Part shown: positions 16,781-24,434 of the stretch, piece by piece
Layout of the letters: each line of letters opens with the position of its first letter
Numbering within the stretch: position 1 is the first letter of the stretch
Source: Flavobacteriales bacterium
GTDB taxonomy: Bacteria; Bacteroidota; Bacteroidia; Flavobacteriales_F; PHOS-HE28
Direction: 5' to 3'
NCBI GenBank assembly: GCA_016788635.1
Contig: JAEUSU010000011.1
Coordinates: 1-64,000, forward strand
DNA length: 64,000 bases
Program-made: the position numbers and the translations under genes
Notes under the pieces: generated by a model
Databases searched by the model: none
Seen by the model: the letters and a program-made list of their open reading frames with translations, nothing else
What the model was told of the DNA's origin: nothing

Positions 16781-18223
16781 ATGGAGCAGATCCTGAACCT
16801 GATCGGTGGCACCTTGCGCCCGGCGCGCAGCGGCCAGTGGCTTGATGACCACGAGCCCGCCACCGGCAGGGTGTATGCCCGCATCGCCGATTCCGATGAA
16901 CAGGATGTGCAGGACGCCGTGGAGGCGGCACGTGTCGCGTTGCCCACCTGGAGCAGCATGCCAAGGGAGGAGCGCAGCCGGATCATGCTCCGCCTGGCCG
17001 ATCTGATCGAAGCGGACCTCGAGGTGTTCGCCCGGGCCGAGTCGCGCGATAATGGCAAGCCCGTGCAACTGGCAAGGAAAGTGGACATCCCCCGGGCGGT
17101 GGCCAACTTCCGCTTCTTCGCGACCGCCATTTTGCACGAGCATAGCGAAGCCCACCTGATGGATGCGGTGGCGGTGAACTACACCGACCGGTCACCCATT
17201 GGCGTGGTGGGTTGCATCAGCCCGTGGAACCTGCCGCTCTACCTCTTCACCTGGAAGATCGCACCCGCACTGGCCGCAGGCAATGGTGTGGTGGCGAAAC
17301 CTTCCGAGGTGACACCGATGACGGCGTTCATGCTTTCGCGCCTGTGCGAACGGGCAGGCATGCCTGCGGGCGTGCTGAACCTGGTGCACGGTCTGGGGCC
17401 CAAAGTGGGCGCCGCCATCACGGCGCATCCGGCGATCAAGGCCATCTCCTTCACCGGTGGCACCCAGACCGGTCAGCACATCGCGCGCGTGGCCGCACCG
17501 ATGTTCAAGAAGTTGAGCCTGGAGCTTGGTGGGAAGAACCCGGTGGTCATATTCGCCGATTGCGACTTCGACGAGATGGTGCGCACCACGGTGCTCAGCT
17601 CGTTCCGCAACCAGGGCCAGATCTGCCTGTGCGGGTCGCGCATCCTGGTGGAACGCCCGCTGTACGAGCGGTTCAAGGCCGCCTTCGTGGAACGCGTGAA
17701 GGCCCTGCGCGTGGGCGACCCGCGTGAGGCCACCACCGACCTGGGCGCCGTGGTGAGCCAGCCGCACATGGAGAAAGTGCTTTCCTACATCGACCTGGCG
17801 CGCACCGAAGGCGGCACCGTATTGTGCGGTGGAACGCGGGTGGTGCTGGAGGGTGAGTTGAAGGATGGCTGGTACATCGCCCCCACCGTGATCGAGGGCC
17901 TTGGCCCGGGTTGCCGCACCAACCAGGAGGAGATCTTCGGCCCGGTGGTCACGATCGCCCCGTTCGATACGGAGGAAGAGGCGCTGGCCGCAGCGAACGG
18001 CACCCCCTATGGCCTGGCCTCTGTGCTGTGGACACGGGATGTGAAGCGCGCGCACCGCATGGCTCACCGGCTTGAGTCGGGGATCGTGTGGGTGAACTGC
18101 TGGATGGTGCGCGACCTGCGCACGCCCTTTGGCGGCATGAAGCAGAGCGGCGTGGGGCGTGAAGGTGGCGTGGAGGCGCTCCGGTTCTTCACCGAAGCGA
18201 AGAACGTGTGCATCCGGCTCTGA
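16781..18223 (+). CDS. Aldehyde dehydrogenase, probably 2-aminomuconate semialdehyde dehydrogenase
   Basis: Start is at 16781 (MEQILNLIGG), 480 residues, the normal length. Catalytic Cys282 lies in NQGQICLCGSR, the general base Glu248 in LELGGKNP, and the cofactor region CISPWNLPL is intact. Overall pattern (IGGTLRPARSG start, GIVWVNCWMVRDLRTPFGGMKQSG end) resembles the hydroxymuconate/aminomuconate semialdehyde dehydrogenase group. Because dioxygenase and ACMS decarboxylase genes lie in the same window, oxidation of 2-aminomuconate semialdehyde to 2-aminomuconate with NAD is the best assignment. A TACCTTCG sequence at 16766-16773 is a near match to the -7 consensus but sits unusually close to the start codon. 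Confidence 0.85.
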   Translation: MEQILNLIGGTLRPARSGQWLDDHEPATGRVYARIADSDEQDVQDAVEAARVALPTWSSMPREERSRIMLRLADLIEADLEVFARAESRDNGKPVQLARKVDIPRAVANFRFFATAILHEHSEAHLMDAVAVNYTDRSPIGVVGCISPWNLPLYLFTWKIAPALAAGNGVVAKPSEVTPMTAFMLSRLCERAGMPAGVLNLVHGLGPKVGAAITAHPAIKAISFTGGTQTGQHIARVAAPMFKKLSLELGGKNPVVIFADCDFDEMVRTTVLSSFRNQGQICLCGSRILVERPLYERFKAAFVERVKALRVGDPREATTDLGAVVSQPHMEKVLSYIDLARTEGGTVLCGGTRVVLEGELKDGWYIAPTVIEGLGPGCRTNQEEIFGPVVTIAPFDTEEEALAAANGTPYGLASVLWTRDVKRAHRMAHRLESGIVWVNCWMVRDLRTPFGGMKQSGVGREGGVEALRFFTEAKNVCIRL

Positions 18224-18420
18224 AGCAGCTCAAGGACGCCAGCGCACTGCCGATCCCAGTGGTGAAGAACCAGCGGTACAGGCGCATTGGACCATGTGCC
18301 GAAGCGCGGCGACCCATGCCTGCCGATCGTGATGGCACGGAAGATGGGACCTGACCGGAACGCCGCCGCGATGCGCCGCTGCAGAGCGGTCATACGCACA
18401 TGTCCCGTCCCTCGGTGCGT

Positions 18421-19479
18421 TCACCCCGCCTTCGGGCCGATGCTGAACCGGACCTGTTTCGTGCTGTCGCCCTTCGCCGACACGATCAACGTGCACTGAC
18501 CGGCACTTTGCATGAGCTCCAACAGATCGGCCTCACTACTGGCGCGCTCCAATTCGGGACCTGCGATCAAGATCCGTTTGTAGCGCGCATTTCGTTCCAA
18601 TGGTGCGAGCGCAGCGAACGCCTTCCACTGGTCAGCGATCCGGTCGGCCGGATCGTTGGGCAGATCTACCGCACAGGACATCGACCACCCGGCTGCGGAA
18701 TGGCGCAATGCCCAGGTGATGAACGGTGTGCCAGCGGCTCCGCGGCCCAGGCTGAAGAACGCCAGCAACGCGCCTTTCAGGCGAGGGCCGAGAAGATCAT
18801 CGTGCAATTCAATGTCAAGCATCCGGCCGATCACCCCTTGCAGTGCGATGCCCGCACACCCGCTGAACGCGAAGACACCTTCCTCCGCCACCAGGTCCTC
18901 ATGCATTGCCCATGCCGTCTCGATCCGCTCCGCATCACCATCACCATTGTCACCACACCGTGCGAGCAACAGCAGCTTGAACTCCCCTTCCGGCCCGGGT
19001 CTGGTGTTCATCAAAAGATCCCGGCCCGATCGCCGTGTCATCTCGATCAACCCCAGGCCGGCTCCCCGCTGCCCATCCCTTTTGTTGCTGGTGAGGCCGG
19101 CCAGGTACAACTGCTTCAAGCGGTCCGGTGCCACCGCTTCCAGTTCGGCGAGCCGCTTCCGCAACACCTCGATCGCCGGCCCTTCAATGGGATTGATGGC
19201 CGCGATGCGTTGCTCCTCGCCCAGGTCGTGGAACTGGAATGAACACGCCCCCTGCCGATCGGCGTGACGATGCCGGATGATGTTCTGATAGGATTCAACC
19301 ATGAGGAAGGCCAGCCTATGCCGTTGTGCCCGGCCCTGGGGAAGCAGACCCTCGAAGTGTTCCGCCATGGCGATCAACTGCACCGACAGTTCATCGCGGA
19401 AACGACCGCTGTATACGAACCGCGTTCCCGGCATCCGGTCCGGGCCATCCACAGGCCGATCGTGCCGATCTCTACCCAT
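18421..19479 (-). CDS. SiaB-like / DUF6272 HATPase-fold kinase
   Basis: About 352 residues from 19479; a Met at 19434 (MPGTRFVYSG) is an equally reasonable start. The N-terminal half resembles a stand-alone HATPase domain: an N-box-like MVESYQNIIRH at about 80 and a glycine-rich lid GAGLGLIEMTRRSG at about 155. There is no histidine phospho-acceptor domain. This fits the SiaB family, which in Pseudomonas phosphorylates the SiaC partner-switch protein; that partner is not in the window. The C-terminal half has a second similar-sized region of unknown type. It is divergent from the HD-PPK1 fusion gene across a gap of about 75 bases, suggesting shared control. Confidence 0.7.
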   Translation of the reverse strand: MGRDRHDRPVDGPDRMPGTRFVYSGRFRDELSVQLIAMAEHFEGLLPQGRAQRHRLAFLMVESYQNIIRHRHADRQGACSFQFHDLGEEQRIAAINPIEGPAIEVLRKRLAELEAVAPDRLKQLYLAGLTSNKRDGQRGAGLGLIEMTRRSGRDLLMNTRPGPEGEFKLLLLARCGDNGDGDAERIETAWAMHEDLVAEEGVFAFSGCAGIALQGVIGRMLDIELHDDLLGPRLKGALLAFFSLGRGAAGTPFITWALRHSAAGWSMSCAVDLPNDPADRIADQWKAFAALAPLERNARYKRILIAGPELERASSEADLLELMQSAGQCTLIVSAKGDSTKQVRFSIGPKAG

Positions 19480-19553
19480 TTGGAGCGGCAAACTACGGCT
19501 TGTCGTACATGTCACGTTCCGCTCACGCACGCCCCGCTAATTTTCGCCCCGAC

Positions 19554-22232
19554 ATGCTGACCGAAGAACTGCTCGTAAAGGCCAGGGCCCATGTGCGCCA
19601 GTGGCTGGGCCGGAAACTGGCCGGGCACATGCGCTTCCATGACCTGGACCATACCCTGGCCGTGACGCGTGCGGCCTTGGAAATAGGCCGTGGCAGCCGC
19701 CTGAGCGAGGCACAGCTGCGCCTGGTGGAGGTGGCCGCCCTGTTCCATGATATGGGCTACGCGCTCACTTACGCCGGGCACGAAGCGAAAAGCGCCGAGC
19801 TGGCAGAGGCCTTCCTGAGCAAGGAGGGTGCTTCCAAACGTGACATCGCGTCGGTGCGCGCACTGATCATGGCCACTCGTATGAGCGCCACTCCGCGTGG
19901 GCTGGTGCAGCAGGTGTTGCGTGATGCCGATACCGCAAAGGCCGGGCAGGCGGATTTTGACGGGCGCAGCGAACGCCTGCGGATCGAATTGAGCCACGTG
20001 CGTGGCCGGGAGATCGGCAAACGCCAGTGGCAGCGGGAGAACCTTGCCTACCTGGAGGCACACCGCTTCCATACCCGTTATGCACGCCAGCGTTTCGGCC
20101 CCCAGAAGTCGATCAACCTCTCCAGGTTGCGGGAACGGCTGTCCCTTCCCAAGAAGAAAGCGCAACTGCCGGGCACCGAACTGGAGCGCTTCTTCGACCG
20201 CGACCTGAGCTGGCTATCATTCAATGAACGGGTGCTGCAGGAGGCCCAGGACCCGCGCACCCCCCTGTTGGAGCGCATCAAGTTCCTGGCCATCTATTCG
20301 AGCAACCTCGACGAGTTCTACCGTGTGCGCGTGGCCTCGCTGCACAGCGTGGCCAAACTGGGCAAGCGCACCCGCAGCAGCCTCGAAGCCACCCCGCTGA
20401 AGCTGGTGGAGAAGATCAACCGGACAGCCCTGGGGCAGCAACAGGAGTTCGGCAGGCTCTTCCGCGGCACCCTGCTTCCCGCCCTGCGCCGCAAGGGCAT
20501 CCGCATCCTGCGCGAGGATGAGCTGGACAAGGGGCAACTGGCGCACGTGGCCGCCTTTTTCCGGGCACGGGTGATGCCCCTGCTCCACACGGCGGCCATG
20601 CGCGAAGGCAATGCCACCTTCATAGAGGACCGCAAGCTCTATTTCGCCTGCCGCATCCGGCCACGCAAAGGGGGCGGCAAGGCCCGCATGGTGCTGGTCA
20701 ACATCCCCTCCGATGAGATGGGACGGTTCGTGACGCTACCTGTGGCGCGCAAAGGGGTGGATGTGATCTTTCTTGACGATGTGATCCGTCTTTGTTTGCC
20801 TGACCTGTTCGTGGGGTACCGCGTGCTGGCCTGTCATGCGATCAAGGTTTCCCGCGATGCAGAGCTCCACCTGGAGGAGGAATTCGCCTTGAGCATCACC
20901 GAAAAAGTGCGCCGCAGCCTGCGCAAACGCATGCTGGGACAGCCCGCCCGCGCGCTGTACGACAGCACCATGCCCAGGCCCATGGTGGAGGCCTTGCGTA
21001 CGCTGCTGCGGTTGAAGAAGGCGGATATGGTGGCGGGCGGACGCTACCACAACTTCAGCGACCTGCACCAGCTGCCCATCGCCGGGTTCACTGAACTGCG
21101 CGACAGGCCCCTGGCCACCTTGCGCCATCCGGATCTGCCCGCGAAGCGAACGGTGTTTTCCGCCATGCGACAGGGGGACATCCTGCTCCACTTCCCCTAT
21201 CACGACTATGGCCATGTACTGGAATTGCTCCGCGAAGCCAGCCGTGACCGCGATGTCAGGCACATCCAGATCACCCTCTACCGGGTGGCCGCGGACTCCA
21301 AGGTGTGTGAATTGTTGCTGGAGGCCCTGGCACGGGGCAAGCAGGTCACCGCTTTCGTTGAGGTGCAGGCCCGGTTCGATGAGCGCACCAACCTGCAGTG
21401 GGGCGAGGCCCTTGAAAAGGCGGGAGCCCGCGTAATGTACAGCCACGAGGGCCTGAAGGTGCATGCCAAATTGCTGCTTATCGAACGTGGTTCAGGCCGC
21501 CGCACCGAGCGGTTCGCCTACCTGGGCACGGGCAATTTCCATGAGCGCACGGCCCGGCTCTATGCTGATTGTGCATTGCTCACCACCGACCCCGAATTGA
21601 CCCAGGACGTGGCCGAGGTGTTCCGGCACGTGCAGGACCTGCATTCGACCCCCCGGTTGAAGCACATCCTGATGGCCCCCATGAGCCTGCGCAGCGGCCT
21701 GGAAGCACTGGTGGACCGCGAGATCCGAAATGCGCTTTCTGGCCGGCCAGCGGGGATCACCCTGAAAATGAACAGCCTGGAGGACAAGGACCTCATTCGC
21801 AAACTCTATGATGCAAGCCGCTCTGGCGTTGATGTGCGCCTGATCATACGTGGTATCTGCTGCCTCATACCCGGCGTTCGAGGCATGAGCGAACGCATCG
21901 AGGCCATCAGCATTGTTGACCGCTATCTGGAGCACGCCCGGGTGTTCGTCTTCCACAACCAAGGGCAGCCCGAGGTCTTCCTATCCTCCGCCGATTGGAT
22001 GTCGCGCAACGTGGACCGCCGCATAGAGACGGCCTTCCCCGTGCGGCATGCTTCGCTGCGCCAGGAGTTGCTGGACATGCTGGAGCTGCAATGGTCCGAC
22101 ACGGTTAAGGGGCGCCAGATCGACCCCCTGCAGGGCAACACCTACCGAAAGCCTGAACGCGGCAAACGCCGGGTGCGCTGCCAGGAAGCCTTCCACACCT
22201 ACCTGGCCAGGCGGTCACGTAACCGCCGCTGA
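19554..22232 (+). CDS. ppk1: HD-domain / polyphosphate kinase 1 fusion
   Basis: An 892-residue protein starting at 19554 (MLTEELLVKA). Residues 1-180 form an HD-superfamily phosphohydrolase domain with full metal ligands: H29-D30-x-x-H33, H65-D66 in ALFHDMGY, and D124-A-D126. Residues about 208-892 are polyphosphate kinase 1, beginning FFDRDLSWLSFNERVL, with the phospho-acceptor histidine at H637 in GLKVHAKL, then TGNFHERTARLYAD and a later YLEHAR. PPK1 alone is about 690 residues and polymerises the gamma phosphate of ATP into polyphosphate. No frameshift or internal stop separates the parts. The HD domain might hydrolyse polyphosphate or a nucleotide signal; this is inference. TAATTTTC at 19538-19545 may be a weak -7 element. 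Confidence 0.9.
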   Translation: MLTEELLVKARAHVRQWLGRKLAGHMRFHDLDHTLAVTRAALEIGRGSRLSEAQLRLVEVAALFHDMGYALTYAGHEAKSAELAEAFLSKEGASKRDIASVRALIMATRMSATPRGLVQQVLRDADTAKAGQADFDGRSERLRIELSHVRGREIGKRQWQRENLAYLEAHRFHTRYARQRFGPQKSINLSRLRERLSLPKKKAQLPGTELERFFDRDLSWLSFNERVLQEAQDPRTPLLERIKFLAIYSSNLDEFYRVRVASLHSVAKLGKRTRSSLEATPLKLVEKINRTALGQQQEFGRLFRGTLLPALRRKGIRILREDELDKGQLAHVAAFFRARVMPLLHTAAMREGNATFIEDRKLYFACRIRPRKGGGKARMVLVNIPSDEMGRFVTLPVARKGVDVIFLDDVIRLCLPDLFVGYRVLACHAIKVSRDAELHLEEEFALSITEKVRRSLRKRMLGQPARALYDSTMPRPMVEALRTLLRLKKADMVAGGRYHNFSDLHQLPIAGFTELRDRPLATLRHPDLPAKRTVFSAMRQGDILLHFPYHDYGHVLELLREASRDRDVRHIQITLYRVAADSKVCELLLEALARGKQVTAFVEVQARFDERTNLQWGEALEKAGARVMYSHEGLKVHAKLLLIERGSGRRTERFAYLGTGNFHERTARLYADCALLTTDPELTQDVAEVFRHVQDLHSTPRLKHILMAPMSLRSGLEALVDREIRNALSGRPAGITLKMNSLEDKDLIRKLYDASRSGVDVRLIIRGICCLIPGVRGMSERIEAISIVDRYLEHARVFVFHNQGQPEVFLSSADWMSRNVDRRIETAFPVRHASLRQELLDMLELQWSDTVKGRQIDPLQGNTYRKPERGKRRVRCQEAFHTYLARRSRNRR

Positions 22233-22529
22233 TCGATCGGTGGAGGTTTTGGCGAAAGGGGGGGTGGGCCTTCCTGCGTGCCCGTAGATCGCGTGATCCC
22301 TTGCAGGTCATTGGTGTGTCCCGAAACCCCGGCCCACCCCGCACCCTTTCATTTGGTACCGGCTCGCTGCCGGTCGTGGGTTACAACGGGGCACATTGCG
22401 TGATCCTTGCGGCCTTTAACATCGATCAACACATGGCGTAAACCCACCCCCTGGCAACCGTGGAACGCGGATCTTTGCTAAACTTGCACCCCGTTTTCAA
22501 GCCTTCGGGCTGGGCACGGTTGACATTCT
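22233..22529. other. Gene-free stretch with a possible structured element
   Basis: No ORF is credible. The left part contains a perfect 10-bp inverted pair (22261-22270 with 22331-22340) around an inner five-base pair (22273-22277 with 22303-22307). The right part is the tRNA leader and promoter. Confidence 0.5.
22479..22486 (+). promoter_or_regulatory. Candidate -7 element of the tRNA-Ala promoter
   Basis: TAAACTTG differs from TAnnTTTG at one base. It lies 44 bases before the mature tRNA, a sensible leader distance. No convincing -33 TTG was found at the right spacing. Confidence 0.4.
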
Positions 22530-22606
<77 letters not shown>

Positions 22607-22638
22607 GGGCGGCTCACAAGGCCGCCCTTTGGTTTTTT
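22607..22638 (+). terminator. Terminator of tRNA-Ala
   Basis: A 7-bp GC stem (22607-22613 with 22621-22627), seven-base loop and TTTGGTTTTTT tail directly after the CCA end. Confidence 0.85.
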
Positions 22639-22648
22639 GTCCCACCCT

Positions 22649-22725
22649 GTGGAATTAGCTCAGTTGGCCAGCGCGTCCCGACACGGTCGGGAAGATCACC
22701 GGTTCGACCCCTGTATTCTCCACCA
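22649..22725 (+). pseudogene. Decayed tandem copy of tRNA-Ala
   Basis: The same length (77 nt) and recognisably the same sequence as the tRNA 43 bases upstream: shared UUAGCUCAG, UCACCGGUUCGAC and AUUCUCCACCA. Every arm has damage: an acceptor mismatch at the second pair, a broken D stem (GCUC against GCGC), U33 changed to C, and a T-stem mismatch. The anticodon arm is replaced by a long palindrome, CCCGAC-ACG-GUCGGG, so the aligned anticodon would be ACG. It is very unlikely to be charged or used as a tRNA. Confidence 0.8.
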
Positions 22726-22727
22726 AA

Positions 22728-22750
22728 GGCGGTCTGTACAGACCGCCCTT
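22728..22750 (+). terminator. Hairpin terminator after the tRNA-like copy
   Basis: A perfect 20-base palindrome (22728-22747) followed by CTTCTTGTT. The copy therefore keeps the tRNA-plus-terminator arrangement. It lies just before the fructosamine-kinase-family start codon. Confidence 0.65.
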
Positions 22751-22758
22751 CTTGTTCC

Positions 22759-23643
22759 ATGCCCCTGACCGGCTCCCTGATCGAGCGCCTCTGCGAGCAC
22801 CTGAGCCGCCATTGCGGCACATCGATCGACATTGAACAGGCCGTTGGAACAGGTGGCGGGTCCATCAACGATGCCTACCAACTACACACCAATGAAGGGC
22901 GCTTTTTCGTGAAGGTGAACGCTGCGGACCGCTTCCCTTCCCTGTTCGAGGCCGAGGCGGACGGGCTGAAGCGTCTTCAACAGGCCGGCTCCCTGCGTGT
23001 GCCCGTGACGATCGCCTTGGGTGAAGACCATGACGATGCCTACCTGTTGCTGGAGTGGATCGATGGCGGGACAAGGACGACCGCGTTCTGGGATGCCTTT
23101 GGCCGCGGCCTGGCCAGGCTGCACGGCCATACCTGGGAACGCTTTGGACTGGAGCGTGACAACTACATCGGCTCCCTGAAGCAGGTGAACCACCCGGAGT
23201 CGGACTGGACCACCTTCCTCATCAAACAACGGCTGGAGCCGCAACTGAAGATGGCCCGTGACCGAAGGCGCCTGGATGCAGGCACGAGCTTTCGCTTCGA
23301 GCGGCTATTCGCACGGCTGGATAACCTCTTTCCCGCCGAACCACCTGCGCTGCTGCATGGCGACCTGTGGAGCGGGAATTTCCTGTGCGACCCCCTCAGC
23401 GCTCCCGTGCTCATAGACCCTGCCGTGTACTACGGCCACCGCGAAATGGACCTGGCGATGACACGGCTCTTCGGAGGCTTTGACCCCTTGTTCCTCACCG
23501 CCTACCAGGCTGAGCGGCCTCTTGAACAAGGATGGGAGGAGCGCGCGGACCTGTGCGCTCTTTATCCCCTGCTGGTGCATGTGAACCTGTTCGGTGGCGG
23601 CTATTTGCAGCAGGTGGAGATGGTGCTGCGGCGCTTCACTTAA
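22759..23643 (+). CDS. Fructosamine kinase family protein
   Basis: Start is at 22759 (MPLTGSLIER), 294 residues, typical length; the longer frame would read through both tRNA-like elements. It has an APH/FN3K protein-kinase-like fold: an ATP-binding GTGGGSINDAY loop near residue 33, a lysine in FFVKVN, catalytic HGDLWSGN with D202, and the metal motif IDPAVYYGHREMDLAM. Members phosphorylate sugars attached to amines and so help repair glycated proteins or small amines. It stands just after the tRNA locus on the same strand, with no further partner. Confidence 0.92.
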   Translation: MPLTGSLIERLCEHLSRHCGTSIDIEQAVGTGGGSINDAYQLHTNEGRFFVKVNAADRFPSLFEAEADGLKRLQQAGSLRVPVTIALGEDHDDAYLLLEWIDGGTRTTAFWDAFGRGLARLHGHTWERFGLERDNYIGSLKQVNHPESDWTTFLIKQRLEPQLKMARDRRRLDAGTSFRFERLFARLDNLFPAEPPALLHGDLWSGNFLCDPLSAPVLIDPAVYYGHREMDLAMTRLFGGFDPLFLTAYQAERPLEQGWEERADLCALYPLLVHVNLFGGGYLQQVEMVLRRFT

Positions 23644-23720
23644 GCCCGCATCGGGCAGGCGACCCCCGATCCGGGTCAGACGCGTGCGGCCCATTGGAAA
23701 TCGCACGGGCGCGATATCCG

Positions 23721-24434
23721 TCATTTCCGGTTGATGTTGAGCTTTTGCTTCAATGCCTCCTTGTGCGTGCGCCCCACGGGGATGCTGATCGTTCCGATGA
23801 GCACCTGCCCGTCCCCGAAACCGGTCACCCGCCGAAGGTCCACCGCGTACTTCCGGTGCACGCGTTGCAAATGGGGGTTCCCCAACTTCTCCTCCACCGC
23901 GCTCAGCGAACTGACCAGCACATACTTGCGCGTGGCCGTATGCAGAGTGGTGTAGTTGTCATCCGCCTCGGCATATAGTATTTCCTCGGTGGGCACCTTC
24001 ACCATCCGCCCGCGATCGCGCACAAAGATCCCATCGGCATGAACGGAATCCGGATCGCGTTTCAGGCGTGACCGCACGATGGCCAGTTGGGTGCGCAGGT
24101 CCTCCTCGTCGAACGGCTTGATGATGAAACCCTGTGGGCGTGTGGTGGCCACGCGCTCCAAGGTCGCGGGGTCCGTGTGCGAGGTGACGTAGAGGAAAGC
24201 GATGCCGGCGCGTTGCAGTTCCGCGCCCACCTCCACTCCATCCGGACCGTTGCCCAGGCGAATATCCACCAGCGCGATCTCCGGTCGGGTGCCAAGGGCC
24301 ATCTCTACTGCGGTGGCGGCATCATGCGCCTTCCCACACACCTCATGGCCGAGGTCCTCGAGCATGGCCGCCAGGTCTTCGGCGATCAACGGCTCATCCT
24401 CCACAATGAGGATACGTGCTGGCGTGGTGCTCAT
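23721..24434 (-). CDS. LytTR-family response regulator
   Basis: 237 residues. Receiver domain 1-120 with VEDE, the phospho-acceptor LVDIRLGNG and KPF, then a LytTR DNA-binding domain from about 135 (VPTEEILYAEADDNYTTLHT ... LQRVHRKYAVDL ... IGTISIPVGRTHK). LytTR proteins bind direct repeats upstream of target genes. It is the last of six genes in a chain; its start codon overlaps the stop of the sensor kinase gene as ATGA (24431-24434). Its targets may include the tandem surface-protein genes upstream; this is inference from position only. Confidence 0.93.
   Translation of the reverse strand: MSTTPARILIVEDEPLIAEDLAAMLEDLGHEVCGKAHDAATAVEMALGTRPEIALVDIRLGNGPDGVEVGAELQRAGIAFLYVTSHTDPATLERVATTRPQGFIIKPFDEEDLRTQLAIVRSRLKRDPDSVHADGIFVRDRGRMVKVPTEEILYAEADDNYTTLHTATRKYVLVSSLSAVEEKLGNPHLQRVHRKYAVDLRRVTGFGDGQVLIGTISIPVGRTHKEALKQKLNINRK

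Noticed and set aside
19485-19500. Promoter for the SiaB-like gene (TAGTTTGC on the minus strand)
   Set aside because: One base short of TAnnTTTG and without a TTG at the right distance.
22257-22345. SRP (4.5S) RNA or tmRNA
   Set aside because: The SRP GGAAG tetraloop region and the tmRNA tag sequence are absent.
22649-22725. Functional tRNA-Arg (ACG)
   Set aside because: The aligned anticodon is ACG, but U33 is C, the D stem does not pair and the anticodon loop collapses into a palindrome.
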